Below are positions 1 through 4,836 of a stretch of DNA of 14,474 bases, one piece after another. The notes beneath the pieces are model-generated. The model saw nothing but the letters and a program-made list of their open reading frames with translations. It was not told the DNA's origin and made no database searches. Within the stretch, counting starts at the first letter, position 1. Every line of letters begins with the position of its first letter. The DNA is from CAYXRK01 sp964467615 (GTDB lineage: Bacteria > Hydrogenedentota > Hydrogenedentia > Hydrogenedentales > GCA-2746185), in NCBI GenBank assembly GCA_964467615.1, contig CAYXRK010000119.1:1-14474 (forward strand), read 5' to 3'. A program made the position numbers and the translations under genes.

Positions 1-62
1 ACTGGGAGCATATCAATGCATGACAAGGCAAATCAAAACAAGTTAGCGCTTATGCGGCAGCC

Positions 63-93
63 CCCCACGTCAATACACATTCCAGCCCCTAAA
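63..93. repeat. Left copy of direct repeat flanking the toxin-antitoxin module
   Basis: This stretch matches 848-878 at 25 of 31 positions with no gaps, including a perfect 15-nt block (ATTCCAGCCCCTAAA at 79-93 and 864-878). Weaker similarity, ending in a pyrimidine-rich run, continues for about 15 nt beyond each copy. The two copies lie in the same orientation on either side of the vapBC pair. They could be a target-site-like footprint, or the shared downstream ends of duplicated modules. Nothing coding is visible in 1-131 apart from this repeat. Confidence 0.6.
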
Positions 94-131
94 CACGCTC
101 CTCTTTGACTATCTCAGTTTTACCCCCATCC

Positions 132-524
132 TCACCACGACACAACGCGCAAGCCGTTCACCTCGACAAAGTGCGCGTCTCGCGTAAGCAACGGAATGTC
201 ATGTTCGAGGGCGAGCGCCGCGATCCATAGGTCGTTCTCAGGAATCGGTCTGCCTTTGCGTCGTAAACTCCAACGCACCTCAGCGTAGATTTGCGCGGAG
301 CGTTCCCCCGGAAACAGCAGATAAAACGCGGCGCGTGTTGCATCAATTGCTTTCGTCGTTTGATCCGGCTTGGCGGATTTCAACGCGCCGAAATACAGTT
401 CGCCCAGCGTAATCAAAGAGATCGCGGGACGGTGGTAGGCCACGGAAACCCGCGCCAGGTCCTCGTCCTGCTTCGTCCACGCAATGACGGCGTTCGTGTC
501 CGCGAGAACGTCAGCGCCAGTCAT
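132..524 (-). CDS. vapC: PIN-domain toxin, VapC-like ribonuclease
   Basis: The 130-residue product has the length and layout of a VapC toxin, a Mg2+-dependent RNase that cuts specific RNAs (often tRNA or rRNA) when its antitoxin is lost. The four acidic metal-binding positions of the PIN fold are visible: Asp9 in LADTNAVIA, Glu42 in TLGELYFGA, Asp98 in ENDLWIAA and Asp116 in LTRDAHF. The ATG lies inside the 3' end of the antitoxin gene, a 14-nt overlap, so the two are probably translationally coupled; only a weak AGG precedes the start. All catalytic residues are present, so the toxin is probably active. The toxic target cannot be read from sequence. The family call is firm; the symbol is generic. 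Confidence 0.9.
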   Translation of the reverse strand: MTGADVLADTNAVIAWTKQDEDLARVSVAYHRPAISLITLGELYFGALKSAKPDQTTKAIDATRAAFYLLFPGERSAQIYAEVRWSLRRKGRPIPENDLWIAALALEHDIPLLTRDAHFVEVNGLRVVSW

Positions 525-747
525 CCGGATTTACCTGGCCGAATTCCTCGTCGACGATGCGTTGCAGTTCGTCGGCGTCCTCTTCGGACATCGTACCGAA
601 CGAACCTGGAAATCGGAGTTGCAGGATCGCCACCGGGTCTCCGCCATTAGCCGGCAACACCACCTCAACGTGTGTTCCTTGAGGCAGGTCGACGGGCCGC
701 ATGGGTTTGAATACCCCGTTGTCGTATATCGCTGATATCGTGTTCAT
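511..747 (-). CDS. AF2212/DUF104-like antitoxin
   Basis: The 78-residue protein begins with a beta-strand pattern, IYDNGVFKPMRPVDLPQGT then VEVVLP, which is the hallmark of the AF2212-like (DUF104) antitoxin family. These small proteins are commonly found just upstream of PIN toxins and are presumed to bind and neutralise them. The acidic C-terminal half (MSEEDADELQRIVDEEFGQ) would be the toxin-wrapping part. It is the first gene of the pair and overlaps the toxin by 14 nt. An in-frame stop lies 9-12 nt upstream, so the ATG at 747 is the only reasonable start. No Shine-Dalgarno sequence lies at normal distance; a GGAGGAG is 14 nt away. A TAGAAT element ends 6 nt before the ATG, which raises the possibility of a leaderless message. 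Confidence 0.88.
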   Translation of the reverse strand: MNTISAIYDNGVFKPMRPVDLPQGTHVEVVLPANGGDPVAILQLRFPGSFGTMSEEDADELQRIVDEEFGQVNPDDWR

Positions 748-753
748 GAATGG

Positions 754-783
754 ATTCTACACTCCTCCGCGAACGTGCTCCAA
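754..783 (-). promoter_or_regulatory. Candidate promoter of the toxin-antitoxin operon
   Basis: Reading the minus strand, TTGGAG (778-783) and TAGAAT (754-759) are separated by 18 nt, giving a weak -35 and a good -10. The expected start site falls at or within a base or two of the antitoxin ATG (747). Transcripts from it would therefore have almost no 5' leader. This is a pattern match only. Confidence 0.4.
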
Positions 784-847
784 CGACGATTCGTCGGGAG
801 AAGACATCGTACCGGCCTCGAAGCCAGACTGCTCCACCCCGCCAACA

Positions 848-878
848 CCCCACGAAAACATCGATTCCAGCCCCTAAA
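848..878. repeat. Right copy of direct repeat flanking the toxin-antitoxin module
   Basis: Partner of 63-93 (25 of 31 identical, same orientation, perfect over the last 15 nt). It lies about 100 nt upstream of the antitoxin start and is followed by a T-rich run. Confidence 0.6.
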
Positions 879-1021
879 ACCGGCCCTTTTTCAAAAAAAT
901 AGGTCAACAGACTTGGACTATATATATGGGGAGAGTTGTGTCCGGATATTCCTGCCCGACGCCCCCTTTCGCCGAACGAGCGCCAAACGTCGGAGCGCGT
1001 TCCCAAGATCGGAAGTCCAAA

Positions 1022-1056
1022 CCCGTCCGTCCTGAGGTTGTCGAAGGATGGACGGG
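1022..1056. repeat. Palindromic dispersed repeat, copy 1
   Basis: The 12-nt arms (CCCGTCCGTCCT and AGGATGGACGGG) pair with a single G-T wobble around an 11-nt loop, giving a strong hairpin. The reverse complement matches the last 31 nt of the window (14444-14474) at 27 of 31 positions. The core TTCGACAnCCTCAGG is the kind of short interspersed sequence seen in many copies in some bacterial genomes. It lies in a non-coding spacer. Confidence 0.65.
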
Positions 1057-1215
1057 AGTTTTCGAGGACTTTGCGCGTCTTTGGACGGCAAATTCACGCG
1101 CTTGAACGGAGTTTGGACGACCAAAATCGGACAAAAAGGAGCATAAACCAATGCTAAGTCCAACGGTATCAATGGCCGGACTCGCTAAAAACGCTTCTCT
1201 CGGCCCCACCCTCGC

Positions 1216-1247
1216 CGTAAAAGGATTTCTACGTAAAAGGATTTCTA
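1216..1247. repeat. Tandem duplication of a 16-bp unit
   Basis: CGTAAAAGGATTTCTA occurs twice head to tail without mismatch. Perfect identity suggests a recent slippage event. No further copies are visible in the window. Confidence 0.85.
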
Positions 1248-1467
1248 CGGGCGTGCTCCGGGACGAGCTGTCGTCGAATAATAATTACTTGACACACGCC
1301 GCAATTTTGCTCACCAAAAACTCGAAAATGCGGAGAGGGTTGTTTCGGGAATTATCGCTTTAACTCCCTTGTGGGCAAGCCAGCGCGGAAAACAAGGATA
1401 TTTTGAGAGTCTGAGTGACGAAGGCGTGTAAGGAGATGCATGAAATCCCCTTTATTTTAAGCTTTTC

Positions 1468-1495
1468 TTGACGACAAGGGAGTCAACTGGATAAT
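1468..1495 (+). promoter_or_regulatory. Promoter-like sequence in the spacer downstream of pilT
   Basis: TTGACG (1468-1473) and GATAAT (1490-1495) are 16 nt apart, each one base from the sigma70 consensus. It points towards the 3' end of pilT, so any transcript would be antisense to pilT or a short RNA carrying the GCTCCA-AAA-TGGAGC hairpin. The region is AT-rich, so chance is a real alternative. Confidence 0.25.
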
Positions 1496-1641
1496 GCCCG
1501 TTGTTTCTCCACGGAGGTGTTCGCTCCAAAATGGAGCAAAATCGTTCAAGCTTTTATTGAATTGAAAATCAACCGAAGCTGAACGTCTTGCCGCTGTCGG
1601 CCATCCTCTTGAGAGACAGCGCGGAACCGTAGGTTTTCCGC

Positions 1642-2787
1642 TCAGCCTTTCTTCAGGATTCCGCCGCCGCCGGTGGAGACGTAGATGCCTTGCATGTTCA
1701 TTTTGAGTTCTTCTTGGTTGTCGGAGGCGGCCATGGCGTCGGCTTCGGTGATGAGGCCCTGTTTGATGAGCGCGACGAGGCTCATGTTGAACGTCTGCAT
1801 GTGCTCGGAGCGGCCGGCCATGAGCGCGCCGGGGATTTGTTTCAGGTTGTTCTCGCGTATGAGCGCGCTGATGCCGGGGTTGTTGAACATGATTTCGACG
1901 GCGGGGACGCGGCCCGAACCGTCGGCCGAGGGCACGAGGCGCTGTGACAGAATCGCCTTGAGTTGGTGCGAGAGCTGCGCGCGCACTTGTTGGTGTTGGA
2001 CGGGAGGGAAGAGGTCCACGATGCGGTCGACCGTGAGCATGACGTTGGTGGTGTGGACCGTGCTGAAGACGAGGTGGCCCGTCTCGGAGGCGTGGATCGC
2101 CGCCTCGAAAGTCTCGACATCGCGCATTTCGCCGATGAGAATCACGTCGGGGTCCTCGCGCATGAGGGCGCGCAGGGCGGTCTTGAAATCGTGGGTATCG
2201 ATTCCGATCTCGCGTTGCGTGATCGTGCTGAGAATGTCCGGGTGGACGAATTCGATCGGGTCTTCGAGGCTGACGATGTGATCTCGGCGGTTTTGGTTCA
2301 GGATGTTGATGATCGCCGCGAGAGATGTTGATTTTCCGCTGCCGGTCGTCCCCGTGACGAGTATCATGCCGCGACGAAATTCGGCGATACGGTGGATGGC
2401 ATCGGGGGGGAGGTTGAGTCCGCGGAAGTCGGGAATTTTTTCCTTGACGTGACGCATGACGATCGCGACGGTGCCGCGCTGTTTGAGCACGTTGACGCGG
2501 AAGCGGCCAACGTCTTCGAGGCTGTACGCGAGGTCCATGTCACCGCGTTCGAGGAAGCGCGCCTTTTCCTGTTCGGACATGAGGTCGTCGAGGAAGCTGA
2601 GCAGGTCCTCTTGGGACAGCGGCGTTTCGCCGGCGAAGCGGCAGGTGCCGTCGACGCGCAAGACCGGCGGACGTGGGACCTTGAGATGGACATCCGACGC
2701 GCCGAGTTTTACGGCGTAGGACAAGATTCGTTTGAGCGTGAGCTGGCTGCGGCCTTGTTTGGCGGGGAAGAGCACTTCGGGCGCCAT
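1642..2787 (-). CDS. pilT: Type IV pilus retraction ATPase PilT
   Basis: The 381-residue protein is a hexameric secretion-family ATPase that depolymerises type IV pili at the inner membrane and powers twitching. All signature boxes are present (numbered from the start chosen here): Walker A GTTGSGKST at 146-154, Asp box EDPIEF at about 175-180, Walker B DVILIGEMRD at 214-223, and His box GHLVFSTVHTT at 237-247. The PilT-type C-terminal sequence follows (IREN near 310, then TFNMSLVALIKQGLIT). I chose the ATG at 2787 because GGAGGG sits seven bases upstream; a longer form from 2817 adds ten residues with no such site. No other pilus genes are in the window, so this is a solo copy. The length is slightly above the usual 345-370 because of an N-terminal extension and a glycine-rich tail. 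PilU is possible, but PilT is favoured. Confidence 0.95.
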   Translation of the reverse strand: MAPEVLFPAKQGRSQLTLKRILSYAVKLGASDVHLKVPRPPVLRVDGTCRFAGETPLSQEDLLSFLDDLMSEQEKARFLERGDMDLAYSLEDVGRFRVNVLKQRGTVAIVMRHVKEKIPDFRGLNLPPDAIHRIAEFRRGMILVTGTTGSGKSTSLAAIINILNQNRRDHIVSLEDPIEFVHPDILSTITQREIGIDTHDFKTALRALMREDPDVILIGEMRDVETFEAAIHASETGHLVFSTVHTTNVMLTVDRIVDLFPPVQHQQVRAQLSHQLKAILSQRLVPSADGSGRVPAVEIMFNNPGISALIRENNLKQIPGALMAGRSEHMQTFNMSLVALIKQGLITEADAMAASDNQEELKMNMQGIYVSTGGGGILKKG

Positions 2788-2873
2788 GATTCGTCCCTCC
2801 ACAAACGACGGGTGCATGATAGCAGACGCGTTTGTCTATGGCGCGGCAGGCATGCGCGTTCTTTTGAACAGTT

Positions 2874-2965
2874 CATTATGTCGCCCCGATGGGGCTTACC
2901 GAGGATGGGCGGACCATCTTGGCGCTTACGCGCCAAGCTACAATGCTTTCGCGCCTATGGCGCTT
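2874..2965. repeat. REP-like palindromic element, copy A
   Basis: The element contains three perfect hairpins: GCCCC-GAT-GGGGC, TTGGCGC-TTAC-GCGCCAA and GCGCC-TAT-GGCGC. The last 48 nt (2918-2965) are identical to 10683-10730, and the first hairpin plus flanking CATTAT is also shared, with a diverged middle. It lies between the pilT start and the end of the cytochrome gene. The structure fits a REP/BIME-type element mobilised in trans. Confidence 0.85.
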
Positions 2966-2994
2966 GCGGACTTAAAGACACTCTCCGAATAGAA

Positions 2995-3024
2995 GCGGCC
3001 GAATCTGAGATCAGATCCGGCCGC
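2995..3024 (-). terminator. Strong hairpin terminator after the cytochrome-monooxygenase gene
   Basis: Two 14-nt arms (2995-3008 and 3011-3024) pair at 13 of 14 positions around a GA loop, starting about 23 nt past the stop codon. On the minus strand the stem is followed by TTCTATTC, a poor but U-leaning tail. It would separate this transcript from pilT. Confidence 0.6.
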
Positions 3025-3047
3025 GTGGGAATTTCGTATGGTCTGGG

Positions 3048-4394
3048 TCAATCGCCGCTTGTCGTCCCTGCGTCCTGCTTCACGTAGTCCAGAATGCCGA
3101 TGAACATTTCGTCGAAGGATTGCGGGCCGAAGCGGACGTTCTTGGTGGGGTCGGGGTTTGCGAGGTTGTTGGGCGAGTTGTCGAAATGGCCCACGACGTC
3201 GATGACGGAGCCTTTGGGAAGGTCGACGGGTTTGGCGAATTCGTACTGCGTTTGCCAGTTGAAGTCGTAGTCCGGCGACGAAACGAGCACCTGCTTTGCG
3301 CCGTCGGGCAGCGTGGCGGTAATCGTCATGTCGTTGCCGCGGAAGTGCATGTGCGGCGCGATGATCATGACGGTGATGTCTTCGTCAATTTTCCAGGACT
3401 GGCTGACTTCGTGGTTCGGGGCGCCGGCGGGGATTTCGAATTTGCCGTTGCTGATCCAGTGATTGATGATCTCTCGCGGCTTTTCGCCGGGCTTTGCGAA
3501 ATGGAAGCCGATCTCGGTGACGTCCGTTGCGGCTTCGCCCATGGGGTGGTAGTGCATGTTCCCGATGATCGGCGTGCCGTCCTTGACGAAGCGCGCGGTT
3601 CCTTCGGGGAGGACGAGCGGGTCCGTGCCCGCGGCCCAACCGGCGAGCCATCCCTGCACGGCGAAAGGATCGTCCTGAGTCGCCGCGATCGCGTCCTGCG
3701 TAATCGCGATGACGTGATGGAGTACGCGGCGCTCGGAGGGTTTGATTTCGATCGCGGTGATCCACTTGTCCTCGCCGAAGTTGGCGACGCTGATCAGGTT
3801 CTCGAACTGGTCCGGGCCGTCCGCGGTGACTTCGACGGGCTGGAACTTCAAGACGAAGTCGGGTTCGCCGAGCCGCCAATCCGAACTAAGTTCCAGCGCT
3901 TTCGGCATGTCGGCGGGATCGCCCTGCGATGCGCCCGTGCGGACCCAAGTGTCGATCAGCGCGATTTGATCGTCGGTGAGGCGGCGGTCATTGGAGAACG
4001 TACCGCGCGGATCGGCGGAGTGCCAAGGCGGCATGATGCGCTTTTGGACGACGTTCTCCTGTATGGCCTTGGCGAATGCCTCTTCAAGTCTTTTTGTCAC
4101 GGCTAAGGGTGTTTTTTGCGGCGCATCGGCACCGCGCCCCCCTGAAATAGTCGTAAATTTGTAGCCAAGGTCTTGTGNNNNNNNNNNGGCGAAGGGGCGG
4201 GCCTCTTCGTAGCTGAGTAGTGACATCGGGGCGATATCGCCGGGACGGTGACATCCCACGCAGTTGTCAAAGAGAATTGGAGCGATGTGTTTCGTGTACG
4301 TGACCCGGTCGGGCACCTCGTTTTCATTCCCGAATGCGGCAACGCACACGCACGAAGCCGCCGCGGCCAATCTCACCGTCAACATATCTTTCAT
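3048..4394 (-). CDS. Secreted cytochrome c fused to copper type II monooxygenase-like domain
   Basis: A signal peptide (about residues 1-22) is followed by a class I cytochrome c domain with heme site CVGCH (45-49) and probable axial Met121 in MPPWH. A two-part domain like peptidylglycine/dopamine monooxygenases follows. Candidate copper ligands are all present: His226-His227 (VLHHVIA) and His281/His283 (MHYHPMG) for one site, His348/His350 (PHMHFRG) and Met430 (DEMFIG) for the other. This suggests a periplasmic oxygenase or redox enzyme that takes electrons through its own heme; the substrate is unknown. The ATG at 4394 has AAAGGGA six bases upstream. The reading frame crosses ten Ns (residues 70-73), and the about 33 residues after them look foreign. 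The natural protein is probably nearer 410 residues. The gene is preceded by an unusual structured leader and followed by a hairpin terminator. Confidence 0.85.
   Translation of the reverse strand: MKDMLTVRLAAAASCVCVAAFGNENEVPDRVTYTKHIAPILFDNCVGCHRPGDIAPMSLLSYEEARPFAXXXXQDLGYKFTTISGGRGADAPQKTPLAVTKRLEEAFAKAIQENVVQKRIMPPWHSADPRGTFSNDRRLTDDQIALIDTWVRTGASQGDPADMPKALELSSDWRLGEPDFVLKFQPVEVTADGPDQFENLISVANFGEDKWITAIEIKPSERRVLHHVIAITQDAIAATQDDPFAVQGWLAGWAAGTDPLVLPEGTARFVKDGTPIIGNMHYHPMGEAATDVTEIGFHFAKPGEKPREIINHWISNGKFEIPAGAPNHEVSQSWKIDEDITVMIIAPHMHFRGNDMTITATLPDGAKQVLVSSPDYDFNWQTQYEFAKPVDLPKGSVIDVVGHFDNSPNNLANPDPTKNVRFGPQSFDEMFIGILDYVKQDAGTTSGD
4178..4187. other. Assembly gap (ten Ns) inside a gene
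   Basis: A run of exactly ten Ns is a scaffolding placeholder, so the true gap size is unknown and reading-frame continuity across it is accidental. The contig on the right ends in codons for EEARPFA. The one on the left resumes family-like sequence only at AKAIQENV, after about 90 nt rich in homopolymer runs. The flanks share GGCGAA followed by CCTCTTC, so the contigs may really overlap there. Confidence 0.9.
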
Positions 4395-4438
4395 ATACGG
4401 TCCCTTTTTGTTGCGCCTCTCGACCCTGTTTGTCGGAT

Positions 4439-4465
4439 GGGTAAGTTTACCCCGGCCTCGCCGGG
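4439..4465 (-). promoter_or_regulatory. Two hairpins in the leader just upstream of the cytochrome gene
   Basis: On the minus strand, CCCGGC-GAG-GCCGGG (4451-4465) and GGGTAA-AC-TTACCC (4439-4452) are both perfect. They share two bases, so the two folds compete at their edge. They lie 45-70 nt before the ATG at 4394, within the predicted transcript leader. A role in translation or transcript stability is inference. Confidence 0.45.
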
Positions 4466-4537
4466 CTTTCCAGCCGAATCAGTCGTCCCGCGAGATGGAC
4501 GGTCGTCCCCGCGAAAAGGTTTCGTTCACAAGCAAAT

Positions 4538-4570
4538 CGCCCCGCCCGGGGGTCAGACCCAGGCGGGGCG
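4538..4570 (-). terminator. GC-rich hairpin, possible attenuator or ncRNA terminator
   Basis: The outer arms CGCCCCGCC and GGCGGGGCG (4538-4546 and 4562-4570) enclose an inner perfect palindrome, GGGTC-A-GACCC on the plus strand. Reading the minus strand, the stem is followed by GATTTGCTTGT, only moderately T-rich. It could end a short RNA started at the promoter 4769-4796, or act as an attenuator before the cytochrome gene. Terminator function is not certain. Confidence 0.45.
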
Positions 4571-4574
4571 CCAT

Positions 4575-4685
4575 GTCCAAGGTATGCCTGACAGCGCAGG
4601 CCCGGTCCCTAGACTTTGAAATCCTCCAAAGCCCTCCACCCGAGGGTGGCGGACCTACCTACGACGTCAGAACGAGTACTTGGAC
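4575..4685 (-). ncRNA. Candidate structured RNA (leader or small RNA) with nested helices
   Basis: Read as minus-strand RNA, the segment folds into a compact nest with no conflicts. Closing helix GUCCAAG:CUUGGAC pairs 4679-4685 with 4575-4581. Inner helix GGUCC:GGACC pairs 4651-4655 with 4604-4608. That helix encloses CCACCC-UC-GGGUGG (4636-4649) and CUUUG/CAAAG (4614-4631). A further hairpin GCCUG/CAGGC (4586-4601) sits between the inner and closing helices. Linkers within the 3' half are only 1-5 nt, which is unlikely for chance pairings. A near-consensus promoter lies about 80 nt upstream. I do not recognise it as a known riboswitch, SRP RNA, 6S RNA, tmRNA or RNase P RNA. Folding was done by eye. 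Confidence 0.5.
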
Positions 4686-4692
4686 TATCCAT
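4609..4692 (-). CDS. 27-codon upstream ORF (leader peptide candidate)
   Basis: A short ORF with ATG at 4692 encodes 27 residues, beginning MDSPSTRSDVV and ending RALEDFKV, then TAG. It is preceded by an exceptionally long Shine-Dalgarno sequence (4698-4710). The coding stretch overlaps the structured RNA: the ATG lies just before the closing helix, and the stop lies in the three-way junction. A ribosome translating it would melt most helices. No membrane segment or repeated regulatory codon is visible, so a classical amino-acid attenuator is not indicated. It could be a leader peptide coupling translation to downstream expression, a small functional protein, or a chance frame inside an RNA whose purine-rich segment has another job. 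I do not recognise the peptide. Confidence 0.4.
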   Translation of the reverse strand: MDSPSTRSDVVGRSATLGWRALEDFKV

Positions 4693-4697
4693 AGACA

Positions 4698-4710
4698 GAC
4701 CACCTCCTTT
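4698..4710 (-). promoter_or_regulatory. Extended Shine-Dalgarno sequence
   Basis: AAAGGAGGTGGTC on the minus strand is complementary to the typical bacterial 16S rRNA 3' tail over 13 nt, with one G-U pair. It lies five bases before the upstream ORF's ATG counted from its end (ten from GGAGG). Its GAGGTGG can alternatively pair with CCACCCTC at 4642-4649 region of the same RNA, with one bulge. That pairing would hide it. Confidence 0.6.
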
Positions 4711-4768
4711 CCATCCCCGTGACGCACCCCGGCCTAAATGGAGGCCATCGTCGTCTCGTGATGGGGCC

Positions 4769-4796
4769 AATATACCAAATACCGGGAAGTTGTCAA
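4769..4796 (-). promoter_or_regulatory. Near-consensus sigma70 promoter for the leader RNA and cytochrome gene
   Basis: On the minus strand a perfect TTGACA (4791-4796) and TATATT (4769-4774, five of six) are 16 nt apart. It lies just past the kinase stop codon (4837) and points at the structured leader, with a predicted start near 4762. This is the best promoter match I see in the window. It implies a leader of about 370 nt if transcription continues into the gene at 4394. Confidence 0.7.
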
Positions 4797-4836
4797 GAGT
4801 TTACATGGGAGGATTTCGTGAATTTTTGGGCCTGAT

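Larger units (their letters stand above)
748..1641. other. Gene-poor spacer between vapBC and pilT
   Basis: About 0.9 kb without a recognisable gene. It holds the right flanking repeat (848-878), a hairpin repeat (1022-1056), a 16-bp tandem duplication (1216-1247), a 10-bp inverted repeat ACTCCCTTGT/ACAAGGGAGT (1363-1372 and 1474-1483), a perfect palindrome GCTCCA-AAA-TGGAGC (1523-1537), and a small hairpin GCGGAA/TTCCGC (1621-1641) just after the pilT stop. A 70-codon ORF at 1151-1363 on the plus strand has AGGAG nine bases before its ATG. Its product resembles nothing I know and its frame runs through the tandem duplication, so I do not call it a gene. The latter half is clearly more AT-rich than its neighbours and may be the remains of acquired DNA. 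Confidence 0.5.

Noticed and set aside
1216..1247. Start of a CRISPR array
   Set aside because: Only two adjacent copies without spacers and no cas genes. No CRISPR-like periodic repeat was seen anywhere in the window.
1151..1363. 70-codon plus-strand ORF with AGGAG nine bases upstream
   Set aside because: No recognisable domain, an odd composition, and a frame that includes a 16-bp tandem duplication. The ribosome site alone is not enough to call a gene.
3120..4106. 328-codon plus-strand ORF opposite the cytochrome-monooxygenase gene
   Set aside because: The minus strand carries heme and copper motifs and a signal peptide. The plus frame is a composition shadow.
4696..4712. GACCACCTCCTTT on the plus strand looks like the 3' end of 16S rRNA
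   Set aside because: None of the conserved upstream 16S sequence is present. The same bases read on the minus strand make sense as an extended Shine-Dalgarno site before an ATG.
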